From the NCBI RefSeq assembly GCF_002251435.1, contig NZ_NPJI01000026.1, positions 20,398 through 84,397 of the forward strand: 64,000 nt of DNA. The letters are read 5' to 3'. The notes under the pieces were generated by a model. That model did not search any database. It was not told the DNA's origin and saw only the letters and a program-made list of their open reading frames with translations. Position numbers and translations under genes: made by a program. Position 1 is the first letter of the stretch; every line of letters starts with the position of its first letter. Positions 19,267 through 27,617 of this stretch are shown here, in pieces. Origin of the DNA: Prevotella sp. P2-180 (lineage in GTDB: Bacteria; Bacteroidota; Bacteroidia; Bacteroidales; Bacteroidaceae).

Positions 19267-19715
19267 TTTGCGACACATCTATAAATAAGCGGTACAAGAA
19301 CGTCCTCTATTACCCTGTCATCCATACGGTGCTCGCCACTGAAATGGATTACTTGATTATAGTATTGCAGGAACAAAGATTCTCCATTCACCTGCTGGTC
19401 ATTGTCGGCAAACATTCCCCATACCTGCTTGCGGTCGGTCTGCCAAGAAGTGACGCTCATCTTCCGAGCATTGCCGCCCTTCATGCTGCATATCTGCCGC
19501 TGCTTGTCAAGTTCCTTCCTCTTCAGAGATTGCAGGAACCCCTCCATACTGCCACATTCCATTCCGTCGAAAAGGAATCCGTTGCTGTACATGTTGCTGA
19601 GCACATTGGAGGGGTACAAACCATTGGAACGTATATCCAGCGTGTTTGTTTCTGGATTATACATATCCTTCAGTTCATGCCCATTCCGTGTGGTAGCCAT
19701 ATAATTTTCTTCCAT
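19263..19715 (-). CDS. NADAR (YbiA/DUF1768-like) protein
   Basis: A 150-residue protein. SNGLYPSNVLSNMYSNGFLF, then DGMECGSMEGFLQSLK resemble the NADAR core (SNF...F..DG..y.s.E...Q..K). NADAR proteins are linked to NAD/ADP-ribose chemistry; YbiA cleaves an N-glycosidic bond in riboflavin intermediates and others remove ADP-ribose. The match is to a Bacteroidetes-type variant. Its stop overlaps the archaemetzincin start, and the macro-like/DUF1810 gene lies 58 nt upstream, supporting a shared ADP-ribose theme. Confidence 0.65.
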   Translation of the reverse strand: MEENYMATTRNGHELKDMYNPETNTLDIRSNGLYPSNVLSNMYSNGFLFDGMECGSMEGFLQSLKRKELDKQRQICSMKGGNARKMSVTSWQTDRKQVWGMFADNDQQVNGESLFLQYYNQVIHFSGEHRMDDRVIEDVLVPLIYRCVAK

Positions 19716-19773
19716 TTTTCAGCCAATTTACTTCTTTATGTAATATGAGAGTAAGGTAGTAACCTTACATCTA

Positions 19774-20583
19774 TCACATATAGTCCAATGTCTTCTTATC
19801 TGATGAGCCGCCATAAAATGCATCCAACACTTCTTGGAATATGTCATCTGGTGAGACAGCATCGAAGAGTGTCATACAAGAGCGAACCTTTACGGCATCT
19901 ATATCGCCAAATATATCTACCGCTGACTCTCCACGATGTTGCAACAGTGCCATAGTTATCTCCCTCAGCCTTGCACCCAGTATGGGATGTTCAAGGTAAG
20001 CCTCTGCCTCGTCATATCCACTGATGCCATAATACTTTGCATTGGCACTACGTCCCAACACTGTCAACTGTGGAAAGATAAACCATATCCAGTGAGTACG
20101 TTTGCGCCCGTCTGTAATTTCCCGCAAGGCATTCTCGTAGTTGTATTTATGTGCAGTCAAGAATCGTTCAAGATTGTAACAACACTCGCCATGCGGTGAA
20201 ATGTTTTCAACGAACTCCTTCGGAAGGATGATATTCTCCACATCAATGGCATCCGTAAAGAGTGGAGCAATCTCCTCATCACGGAATCCGGCTATGCCGC
20301 AACCTATTCGTGTAACGAGGAATGTGAGCTGGCTGTGCTCCTTGGCAAAACGGATGAACGCATCTACGTATGGCCTGATGGTTTCCACACCACCTTGCAT
20401 GGTAGGGATGGCGTATGTCTGACCATGCAGACCCACGCCTTCGCCCCATACGGCACCAAACCGTTCGTAAGCAAACCGTGCAGCACCGCCACCATGTGCG
20501 CCTGCCAGATTGCTGCCAAAGACAAATATCTCGTTCTCCTTCAATTCCGAAATCCTTTCGGGGGTATATTCTCTGTCGTACAT
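19774..20583 (-). CDS. Fusion of macro-like (A1S_2505-type) domain and DUF1810
   Basis: A 269-residue two-domain protein. Residues 1-130 (ENEIFVFGSNLAGAHGGGAA, YAIPTMQGG, FLVTRIGCGIAGF) have the glycine-rich nucleotide-binding pattern of the A1S_2505 phage-type family, which looks like a macro-type fold. Residues 140-262 (NLERFLTAHKYNYENALREI, THWIWFIFPQL, KYYGISGYDEAEAYL, VKVRSCMTLFDAV) are a DUF1810 domain. Both occur in NAD- or phage-linked settings; biochemical role unknown. Next gene downstream is the NADAR gene. Confidence 0.7.
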   Translation of the reverse strand: MYDREYTPERISELKENEIFVFGSNLAGAHGGGAARFAYERFGAVWGEGVGLHGQTYAIPTMQGGVETIRPYVDAFIRFAKEHSQLTFLVTRIGCGIAGFRDEEIAPLFTDAIDVENIILPKEFVENISPHGECCYNLERFLTAHKYNYENALREITDGRKRTHWIWFIFPQLTVLGRSANAKYYGISGYDEAEAYLEHPILGARLREITMALLQHRGESAVDIFGDIDAVKVRSCMTLFDAVSPDDIFQEVLDAFYGGSSDKKTLDYM

Positions 20584-20589
20584 TACAAT

Positions 20590-20862
20590 TTATTTTGATT
20601 CTTCTTCCTTTAGTTTTTTCTCCAAATACTCACGCATAAGCCTATCGGTTTCTTCTCTTTCTGCTTTCCGCCTTTCTTCCTCTTCTTTTTTTCTCTTTTT
20701 CTTGTCATAATCAAACAAACCAAAGACAAATCCAACAAGAAACAAGGCTGCAAAGCCAATAAGGCCAATCTCCGGGTCAGCATATGGGAAAAATAGCATA
20801 TTTATGATAGCATAGCTACCTGAACCACAGAGTCCAATAAAAAAAGCATATACAATTTTCAT
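20590..20862 (-). CDS. Small membrane protein with charged coiled-coil tail
   Basis: A 90-residue protein with two hydrophobic segments (about residues 4-24 and 32-49) followed by a highly charged helix, KKKRKKEEEERRKAEREETD and on to the C-terminus. It probably sits in the inner membrane with the tail in the cytoplasm. Six nt separate it from the macro-like gene and five nt from the GIY-YIG gene. No family recognised. Confidence 0.65.
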   Translation of the reverse strand: MKIVYAFFIGLCGSGSYAIINMLFFPYADPEIGLIGFAALFLVGFVFGLFDYDKKKRKKEEEERRKAEREETDRLMREYLEKKLKEEESK

Positions 20863-20867
20863 GTCAC

Positions 20868-21752
20868 CTAATTCTTATTATGTCCATATATTCTTGTACC
20901 TAACTTACGCTTGTAAAGAGACTCACGTTCAATAGCTTGGTCTTGCAATATTTTGATTGGGAGAGTCTCCAAAATACACCATTGAAAGTTCTTTTCAGCA
21001 TATTTAGGGTCTGAGTCTATACATTTTTTTAACTCAACATCGTCCCCATGCCCATTTTTAGCGTATTCGCTCCATCTGCCCCAGATACCTTTTGTATTGT
21101 AGGTAGAGCCAACATATTGTTTGCCATTACTCTTGTCAAGAATCAAGTAAATACAATTGCAACTTTCCAGTCTCGACTTCCATTCAGGATTGTTGCTGTT
21201 AATAATCGTCTTTAATTGTGTGTAACTCAACATGACATCTTCATATCTCACAAATACAGGCAAGTTGTTCTCCATCAACCCTCTGTCAATGCGGATTACT
21301 GGCATTTCATTGTAGTGCTGTAACCATTGTACAGGATTATTCCAGGCGATTATTACCCTTTCTTTGAGTAATTCAAAACCTGAAATCTCTTGAATATCAA
21401 ATCTTGCAAGAGATTCTCCTTTGTAGTCAGGTAGCATATGAAGAACACCATAGTTTTTGTAAACTCCGACAAATCTTGACGAAGTACTTTCCTCACCTAT
21501 GAACGAAACGATGTAATCCACGTTCTTAAACTTTTTTACCAGTTGTTCACTTTGGTAAGTCATGAAAGCATCATTTTCATACAAATAAATATCATAAAGA
21601 GAATTTTCATAGATTTTCCCACCAATATTCTTTTCTTTGCGTGAATCCTTGTGCCGAATTAGTCTGATGCGTTCAACATCAGCTTTGTCAAACTCTTCAT
21701 TTCTGCCTTTCAGCAACTCTTGAATGGTTGCAATATAATCTTTTCTTTCCAT
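20868..21752 (-). CDS. GIY-YIG nuclease-domain protein with unknown N-terminal domain
   Basis: A 294-residue protein. Residues 1-180 form an unassigned domain (ENSLYDIYLYENDAFMTYQS, YIVSFIGEES, WLQHYNEMPVIRIDRGL). Residues 198-285 form the GIY-YIG nuclease: CIYLILDKSNGKQYVGS with a variant first strand, catalytic arginine in IWGRWSEY (about Arg226), and a Glu in ERESLYKRKLGT. The first signature is YLI rather than GIY, but QYVGS is good. Possible role is DNA cleavage in a mobile or defence setting. Five nt from the next gene. Confidence 0.75.
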   Translation of the reverse strand: MERKDYIATIQELLKGRNEEFDKADVERIRLIRHKDSRKEKNIGGKIYENSLYDIYLYENDAFMTYQSEQLVKKFKNVDYIVSFIGEESTSSRFVGVYKNYGVLHMLPDYKGESLARFDIQEISGFELLKERVIIAWNNPVQWLQHYNEMPVIRIDRGLMENNLPVFVRYEDVMLSYTQLKTIINSNNPEWKSRLESCNCIYLILDKSNGKQYVGSTYNTKGIWGRWSEYAKNGHGDDVELKKCIDSDPKYAEKNFQWCILETLPIKILQDQAIERESLYKRKLGTRIYGHNKN

Positions 21753-21779
21753 AATATAATAATGTGATTTGGTTTGTAA

Positions 21780-22508
21780 TTATCTCCAGTTAAACTCTAC
21801 TCCTAATATCTCCAGCCCGTGATATTTCCATGGCTCTTGGTCGAAATTGGGTGTGTATCTCGACATAAGCACTTTTTCTTCATGTTCTTCATTGGTATCA
21901 TGCCATCCATTGAAGTCTTGTACTTTTTTGTTCATATCTTCCGTCTCGAAATTTGGGTCTAACAGGAAGTAAGTAGTTCCAATGCGAGTGAGACGCATAT
22001 CTTCCCTGCCAATACAATCTTCAAGAGAGAGAGAATGATTGTCGAGAACGAAACAATATCTCATTTCCTCATGCTCAAAATAAGGAAAGTACCCCAGTGC
22101 CAACTGAGTCTCACTATTTCCTTCCTTTATTTCTATCACATCACCAACAAAGATATGTTCGCCATTGCTGTCTACATAGTTGGTGTCTGCACCAGCATAT
22201 AAAAAACGGCAAACGTATCCCTGTCTTGTGCATTTGTCGTTAAAGAAGCCATCAACAACATCTTTACTGTGATCGTCAGCAAATTCCTCTTCCTGCCTCC
22301 ATACATACAAATCGTCAGCAAAGAAGAAGAAATCACCAAACTCAGCATAACCAAATTTGCCTTTATCCTCAACATACCTAATTCGGATTTTCGGCATACA
22401 ACTTGGTCTATTGCCATGACATAGTGCATGATGATAATGATTGCATAGAAATTTCAGTCGTGCGCTTGTGATTACTGTCGAAGGAGTAATATTGTTTCTA
22501 TCCTCCAT
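21780..22508 (-). CDS. YopX-like domain protein
   Basis: A 242-residue protein without a recognised catalytic motif. The central stretch FLYAGADTNYVDSNGEHIFV followed by GDVIEIKEG resembles the phage YopX pattern (YTG..D.NG..IYEGDI). The protein is rich in aromatic and acidic residues and has no signal peptide. The ATG at 22508 is followed by a basic N-terminal segment with two Cys and two His (LKFLCNHYHHALCH), which might bind metal. It is the second gene after the Nudix regulator. Confidence 0.5.
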   Translation of the reverse strand: MEDRNNITPSTVITSARLKFLCNHYHHALCHGNRPSCMPKIRIRYVEDKGKFGYAEFGDFFFFADDLYVWRQEEEFADDHSKDVVDGFFNDKCTRQGYVCRFLYAGADTNYVDSNGEHIFVGDVIEIKEGNSETQLALGYFPYFEHEEMRYCFVLDNHSLSLEDCIGREDMRLTRIGTTYFLLDPNFETEDMNKKVQDFNGWHDTNEEHEEKVLMSRYTPNFDQEPWKYHGLEILGVEFNWR

Positions 22509-22602
22509 AGTGGTAATATTTTAGGTTAATATTAACTTCGTTGATTTTAGGCTGCGCTCGGCATAGCATTCAAGCGATCTTGATGCTCTGTTCTCGCTTG
22601 CA

Positions 22603-23316
22603 CTAAAATTCCAATTTGAATCCCTTTTGCTTCAGCTCCTCATATTTCGCCTTGTTGAAGCGGAAGAGGAAGGCTTCTTTCTTCTGCGATGGATTGACCG
22701 TCTCTTCCATCTGATCAAGTATTCCGAGCCGTTTCATCTTGTTGTAGAAGTTGCGGCGGTCGAAACGCACGTCCAATATGGCCTCATAGAGGTTCTGAAG
22801 TTCCTTTATGGTGAACTCTTCGGGCAGCAATTCAACCCCAATGGGCTCGAAATGTATCTGCTGGCGCAAAGCCTGTTCAGCCTTGCGGAGTATCTGGTCG
22901 TGGTCAAAAGCCAACTGCGGCACTTCGTCCAAAGCAAACCATCGTGCATCAGCAGCGTCATCGCCACCCTTTACCTCCTGCATCCTCACCAAAGCATAGT
23001 AGGCAATGGTGATGACACGCTCACGAGGGTCACGATGTGGCGCAGTAAAGGTATGGAACTGCCGGATGTACGCACCCTCCACACCTGTCTCTTCCTGCAA
23101 CTCACGCAGCGCACCCTCCTCAGCACTCTCGTCCATCTTCATGAATCCACCAGGGAAAGCCCATCGCCCCTTATATGGCTCAATGCCTCGCTGCACCAAA
23201 AGCACTCTCATCTTTGCACCGTCAAACCCAAAGATGACACAGTCCGTCGTTACACTCGGATGAGGGTACTTATAGCAATATTTCAACTCTTCGTCTGTCT
23301 TGTTTATCTTATCCAT
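22603..23316 (-). CDS. Nudix hydrolase-like transcriptional regulator (NrtR/AraR type)
   Basis: A 237-residue protein from the ATG at 23314-23316. Residues 20-150 are a Nudix domain whose box GX5EX7REUXEEXGU is intact (GFMKMDESAEEGALRELQEE); residues 160-237 form a winged helix (FTIKELQNLYEAILDVRFDR, NFYNKMKRLGIL). NrtR regulators sense ADP-ribose or related NAD metabolites, and Bacteroidetes members such as AraR sense sugars. Two identical GTAAAAATTAC sites flank its promoter. It heads a same-strand cluster of NAD-themed genes. Confidence 0.85.
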   Translation of the reverse strand: MDKINKTDEELKYCYKYPHPSVTTDCVIFGFDGAKMRVLLVQRGIEPYKGRWAFPGGFMKMDESAEEGALRELQEETGVEGAYIRQFHTFTAPHRDPRERVITIAYYALVRMQEVKGGDDAADARWFALDEVPQLAFDHDQILRKAEQALRQQIHFEPIGVELLPEEFTIKELQNLYEAILDVRFDRRNFYNKMKRLGILDQMEETVNPSQKKEAFLFRFNKAKYEELKQKGFKLEF

Positions 23317-23328
23317 TGCTTGTTTTGT

Positions 23329-23395
23329 GTAAAAATTACGCAGCAAAGATAATTGGATTTCTTTAAACAACAAAATATTTTTGCGTAAAAATTAC
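23329..23395 (-). promoter_or_regulatory. Promoter and twin operators of the Nudix regulator
   Basis: On the minus strand TTTG (23371-23374) and TATCTTTG (23344-23351) are 19 nt apart. The 11-bp palindrome-like sequence GTAAAAATTAC (GTAA-N3-TTAC) occurs exactly at 23329-23339, between -7 and the ATG, and at 23385-23395, upstream of -33; centres are 56 bp apart. Autoregulation by the Nudix/winged-helix protein is inferred. Confidence 0.65.
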
Positions 23396-23462
23396 ACCAC
23401 ATAAACAATTTTCCGTCAATACTACCAATATTCACTGTCTTTTCATCATATTTTCCCTTATT

Positions 23463-23855
23463 TCACATGCCAATATCGATTATTGCATCCGCATTTTCTT
23501 GCGACGTATCATAGTTATCCCATTTCTCATTGGTCATCAAATCTATTTTGCTTGGGATGTTTCTGACATCAAACCAAGAGATTTGGTTTTGACCGCAGAG
23601 AATATATATTTCTCCGTCATCATATTGCCTTGCGCCATATACTTGTCCTCTCACGATACACTCAGTTACCAACTGGTTGTCTCTGACTGCTGAAATCCGT
23701 GCAGAGTCATCTGCTAATTGCAGCCAATAGTAAGCCGTGTTGTTTATCGTCGCTATACTGTCACCCCATTCGGAAGTATTCTCTTCCTGCCGGTAGCCGC
23801 CCCCACAACCTATAAGGGTGATGAAAGCAATGAAAAGCATTATCAGTTTCTTCAT
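23463..23855 (-). CDS. Small secreted lipoprotein of unknown function
   Basis: A 130-residue protein with a signal peptide and lipobox (FITLIGCGGG, lipid on Cys17). The mature part is short and acidic, with strand-like stretches (AYYWLQLADDSARISAVRDN, DGEIYILCGQNQISWFDV). No family recognised. It lies downstream of a broken membrane-protein gene and 90 nt before the Nudix promoter. Confidence 0.6.
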   Translation of the reverse strand: MKKLIMLFIAFITLIGCGGGYRQEENTSEWGDSIATINNTAYYWLQLADDSARISAVRDNQLVTECIVRGQVYGARQYDDGEIYILCGQNQISWFDVRNIPSKIDLMTNEKWDNYDTSQENADAIIDIGM

Positions 23856-23919
23856 CTTGCTTCGGATTAACTCAGTGTTTCAATATCGTTTCTATCTCCT
23901 CTGCCAATTCAACCAATAC

Positions 23920-25362
23920 TTATTGTTGTGGAACAGCATGCTTGGCGGTCTTCACGTCAATATTGTATAATGCCGCACTGTCCAGTTTCACGTCACAGGA
24001 GTAATGTAGTACGTGGTATGTATCACCATAGCGCACAATGGTGTCGGTTGCAAACTCTCCCGAACGAAGAGTCACCGAGTCTTCCGATATATACGGATGA
24101 TCTGAGTAATCATAGTATGAGGTAATTCCGTTTCTCGTCATCTTGACGTAGGAAAGAGGTATTTCCGCATTGGATTTACTTGTAACACGCACTTCCAACC
24201 TGTCTCTGTGACCATAAGCATTCCTGTCACAATACTTATCAAGTATTTGACAGATACTGTCCTGTAGATTCAGGTCGCTGACATTTGATGTCATCATTTT
24301 GTTTTGATATACATTATACAAAGTATAGCATCCGTTGTTTCTTAGCTCATAGATTCCCAATGGACGATTGCGTGAATTATGAATGATGTTGTCATATATA
24401 GGCTCGATAAGTATGCCGTATCTGTCCCGCAAGCCGACCTTGTCCGTCTTAGCGTCCTTGATATAGAACACACCTCTCAATGGCTCCAACGTATATAACC
24501 CTCGGCGACCATATTCTATACAGGCGTATTGATTATAACCAATTGCCAAGGTTGGGAGAAATATTCCCAGATTGATGGTAGCCAATATGCTTATTTGTAC
24601 CAATCCTTGCTTGCCAAAAGTGCGCCAACATATGTAAGCAACCATTGCTATACTGACAACGAGCATCCACACGCGCCACATCCCGGCATAACGTTGTGCA
24701 TAGAAGAAAAGCACCATGGCTGCCACCATCACCCACAGTTTTCCAACCATAGGATTCTTCTCCGATGTACCTCTACAAGATGTCACGTCTCTATTTATCA
24801 GATATAAGCTAAGAGGCGGCAAGACGATGCAGGCAAAACGGCACACCCTCATATCCATGGCAAGTCATGCATATAACGCACAGACGGCAATCAGCATCAG
24901 CAGGCAATATTTCTTAGCTCCCTTGTCCTTCCACATGATTGCCCCCAAGGCATCCTTCCAAGTCAAGGTGGACGACTTTGATGTCTTTCTGCAAAGTCCT
25001 GCAATATATACAGTCAACGGGCCCAAGAATAGCCATGCCAACAATGTGCATTTAATAATGGTATGGGTCAAGTGGTCATTGTTTATGCCCAAAACGACAA
25101 ACGGCAAATCAGCGAAATCACCCGTTGTGATCATGACTTGCCCCACAACAGACAACAAGACGAATAAAGCCGAGAAAACTGTCAATGGTACTCAACTTCG
25201 TTTCTCCCTGCGATAAAGGGAAAAGGAGAGAATGATTCTCATTACGACTGTGACAACCATAAGAAAATGGGCTGGCAATGACCACCAACTACAGTTTGCC
25301 AATGCTATGAACATCCATAAGGAACAGACGGCCAAATCAAGCCAAAATATCTTTTGTCTCAT
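23920..25362 (-). pseudogene. Membrane protein gene interrupted by two in-frame TGA codons
   Basis: One continuous frame of 481 codons runs from ATG at 25360-25362 to the stop near 23920, broken only by TGA at 25192-25194 and at 24865-24867. The three pieces read 56, about 108 and 314 residues. The first two and the start of the third are hydrophobic and together look like one multi-pass membrane domain; the last 200 residues are soluble with a WG-repeat-like unit (DKVGLRDRYGILIEPIYDNI). Around the second TGA the frame reads CALYA-stop-LAMDMRVC without loss of pattern. Most likely a decayed gene; three same-frame small genes (TTG or ATG restarts) are the alternative. Confidence 0.6.
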
Positions 25363-25376
25363 ATTATTTATCAGAT

Positions 25377-26246
25377 TTACTTTTTATTTAACCACTCCAT
25401 CAGTTCGTTCACCTTATCTGACACCATTGCTGGCGACGCTGGTAGCTTATGCTTTCTCTGCACGACCATGCTGACAGCATACTTCGGCTTGTCTGCAGGG
25501 AAGCTGCCTACAAACGTGAAGGTCTGCTCCGTTCCGTCATCAGCCACGTTATACACTCCTGCAAGTTCCACATTCTTGGGCGCACGCTTATGTTGTATGC
25601 CCCCTTCCTTGAACATCCCGATGGCAATTGCACGGATATTGCCACGTCTTTCCTTAGAGACGTTCACGGAATCCAAATGGAAGATATTGTTGAATACCGT
25701 AGCCAGTTCCATCGCATTGGTGTTCTTCGTCAGGTCTGTAGCGTACTTCCAATAATCCATACCGTCAGGCAGGGTCATCATGGCATGATACATCCCAATC
25801 CTCGACTTGTTGAGCAGAGCCTGTCTGTATGTCAACATTCCGTAACCACCTCTGCGCCAATTATGGTCACTTATACGCACACTATCGTTCAATACAAGAA
25901 TACCTTGCCCTGTATCTACGCTGTCCTTCAAAGATGTTTTTGACTGGGCAAGGCAATCCGCAGCCACAAATGGCATATATGTTTCCGAACTGCACAACCT
26001 TTTGAGAAGAGGTGCAGCCACGGTGGCACCTTCGACATTCTCCAATGCTCCCCATGTCAAGACATCAGATGTCCTTGCGTCAATGACCGCTACCTGTCCT
26101 TGGATTCCATCAATAGCCGTCATGCATTCACTCAGCACGTCATAACTCCGCGCCGAAATCAATGAGTCTATGGTAGGAAAGTCTTCCACTTTCCCCACGA
26201 GTCTTGGATTGTCGACAAACGCTTCCATTTTCGTATTGTCATTCAT
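25377..26246 (-). CDS. Degenerate penicillin-binding-protein transpeptidase-like protein
   Basis: A 289-residue protein from an ATG at 26244-26246 that overlaps the upstream stop (ATGA). GQVAVIDARTSDVLTWGALE resembles the start of PBP transpeptidase domains (GxVxAMDxxTGxxLA), and SFPADKPKYAVSMVVQRK resembles the FxGFxPADxPxY strand. I see no SxxK or KTG motif where expected, so it is probably not an active transpeptidase. It has no signal peptide of its own, which together with the next entry suggests it is the C-terminal part of a frameshifted gene. Confidence 0.6.
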   Translation of the reverse strand: MNDNTKMEAFVDNPRLVGKVEDFPTIDSLISARSYDVLSECMTAIDGIQGQVAVIDARTSDVLTWGALENVEGATVAAPLLKRLCSSETYMPFVAADCLAQSKTSLKDSVDTGQGILVLNDSVRISDHNWRRGGYGMLTYRQALLNKSRIGMYHAMMTLPDGMDYWKYATDLTKNTNAMELATVFNNIFHLDSVNVSKERRGNIRAIAIGMFKEGGIQHKRAPKNVELAGVYNVADDGTEQTFTFVGSFPADKPKYAVSMVVQRKHKLPASPAMVSDKVNELMEWLNKK

Positions 26247-26647
26247 ATTGATGCCGATTTTCCGCATTGCAGCCCTTTATCATAGTAGAAATAGCAGAAG
26301 CACATACCGTCTTCTGGTTGGAAATAGTGGGAATACTCGATATAATCCATATCCACAGCTGTGACACTGTCGTTCTTCTCACGGTCATAGATACCGTATT
26401 TCCCATTCTTGGAGACGATGACGTAACGTGCCTGGATCAAACTGTCCATCTCCGCCTTCTCCTCTTCCGAGTCATAATCCGATTTAAACTCTTCGGCAAG
26501 TGCAACGGAATCCACTTCAATGGAATCAACCCACACCGAATCCACTTCTACGGAATCAACCCACACCGAATCAACCTCCTCTTGCGCATAGACATCCGCT
26601 CCAATCACCGAGAGGAGCAATGCCAAAACCATTGTCATTCTTTTCAT
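26243..26647 (-). CDS. Secreted protein with VDSV repeats, possibly the N-terminal half of a split gene
   Basis: A protein of 134 residues from the ATG at 26645-26647. After a signal peptide (cleavage near ADVYA-QEE) come short repeats of the type VDSVWVDSVE/VDSIEVDSV, an acidic helix, and one WG-like unit (VIVSKNGKYGIYDREKND). The frame ends YDKGLQCGKSASI; the next frame over the same bases reads RKIGINMN and continues into the PBP-like domain. A one-base slip in the GGAAAATCGG stretch would join both into one protein of about 430 residues. Confidence 0.55.
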   Translation of the reverse strand: MKRMTMVLALLLSVIGADVYAQEEVDSVWVDSVEVDSVWVDSIEVDSVALAEEFKSDYDSEEEKAEMDSLIQARYVIVSKNGKYGIYDREKNDSVTAVDMDYIEYSHYFQPEDGMCFCYFYYDKGLQCGKSASI

Positions 26648-26836
26648 CACTCCAAAGTTCAACATAGAACTGCAATTTTCTGGTAGATGAGAATAAATAA
26701 TCTAATACCAGAAAACACCGAGGGGTTCGGGGGCAAGTAGCCCCTGAGTTGACGTAAATCAACTTAATCAACAAATATTCAAATTTTCTTTGTAAAAGCT
26801 TGGAAATAATCACAGTATCATTAAGTTAATGATGAT

Positions 26837-27052
26837 TCAGTTAATGTCTTCCCAAAATTCAGGAAGCTGTTTGTATAAATCTTCGTCTTTGGTGCTACCT
26901 ATGTGGTCAAGCACATAAGCAAGCCGTCGCTCAGGGTTCTTACCCTTCACCTTGCAGGCGCCAAAGAAGGTATCAGGAGACTTTTGGAACTCATCTCCCG
27001 TAAGATTTACCTCTGCAAAAAGAGGCTGCTTGTTTTGTCTTTTATTGTTCAT
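26837..27052 (-). CDS. Small hypothetical protein
   Basis: A 71-residue hydrophilic protein (ends LYKQLPEFWEDIN) with no recognised domain. TACCTTTG (complement of 27086-27093) is a -7-like element about 35 nt upstream, and TGTCGCT/AGCGACA (27052-27058, 27081-27087) form an inverted repeat in the leader. It lies downstream of an XRE regulator gene in the same direction. The 150 nt beyond its end (26690-26836) contain nothing recognisable. Confidence 0.5.
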   Translation of the reverse strand: MNNKRQNKQPLFAEVNLTGDEFQKSPDTFFGACKVKGKNPERRLAYVLDHIGSTKDEDLYKQLPEFWEDIN

Positions 27053-27162
27053 TGTCGCTAAAATTTTAAAGTGAAATTATCAGCGACAAAGGTACTCTCA
27101 TTTTTCTAAACGACAATGACGGGGTTCACCGAACAGTTACAAAAATGTCAATCTCCATACTC

Positions 27163-27450
27163 TTACTGTTCTTTGATTTGTTCTTGGGCAACTTCAATGG
27201 CTTGCGAACTGAGTTCTTGCTCGCCATCCACCGCATCAAGCACTTTGTCAGCCAGCCAGAGGGTCAGCATTTCGTTCTCGTCCTGATTGAAGTACTCTGC
27301 GAGTTTGATAACCTGCTCACGTTTAGCACGCCTATCACCCCGTTCAATCTTGCTGAACATCGGGGTGTCTATCTCCAATAGTGCAGCCAACTGGCGTTGC
27401 AGTACGCCATTCTCATCTCTTAATTCTCTAATTTTTTTCCCGAATAACAT
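27163..27450 (-). CDS. XRE-family transcriptional regulator
   Basis: A 95-residue regulator whose N-terminal 65 residues are a helix-turn-helix (GKKIRELRDENGVLQRQLAA, LEIDTPMFSKIERGDRRAKR). This pattern is typical of small controllers next to restriction-modification or phage genes in Bacteroidetes. The C-terminal 30 residues are acidic. Its upstream region contains AGCAAATTA repeats that may be its binding sites. No modification gene is in the window. Confidence 0.75.
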   Translation of the reverse strand: MLFGKKIRELRDENGVLQRQLAALLEIDTPMFSKIERGDRRAKREQVIKLAEYFNQDENEMLTLWLADKVLDAVDGEQELSSQAIEVAQEQIKEQ

Positions 27451-27474
27451 ATCTATGTCTATTTTTCTTCTTTA

Positions 27475-27595
27475 GCAAATTACCAGCAAATTAAACTTAT
27501 TCGCAATTACCGTTGATTATCATCATGTTAGCGAAATATAGTTCCTTTTTTTGCACGTCTCAGCAAGTTGCCAGCAAATTACCAGCAAATTAAAC
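27475..27595. repeat. Iteron-like CAGCAAATTA repeats upstream of the XRE gene
   Basis: Two clusters: AGCAAATACC-AGCAAATTAAAC (about 27475-27496) and CAGCAAGTTGC-CAGCAAATTAC-CAGCAAATTAAAC (27561-27595). The second has 11-bp phasing. They lie 25-145 nt upstream of the XRE gene start, consistent with cooperative operator sites. No gene is seen in 27451-27617. Confidence 0.65.
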
Positions 27596-27617
27596 AAAGC
27601 CCATATAGGTATATACC

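Noticed and set aside
26571..26813. Minus-strand frame of 80 codons
   Set aside because: Overlaps the start of the secreted repeat protein in another frame and has no coding character.
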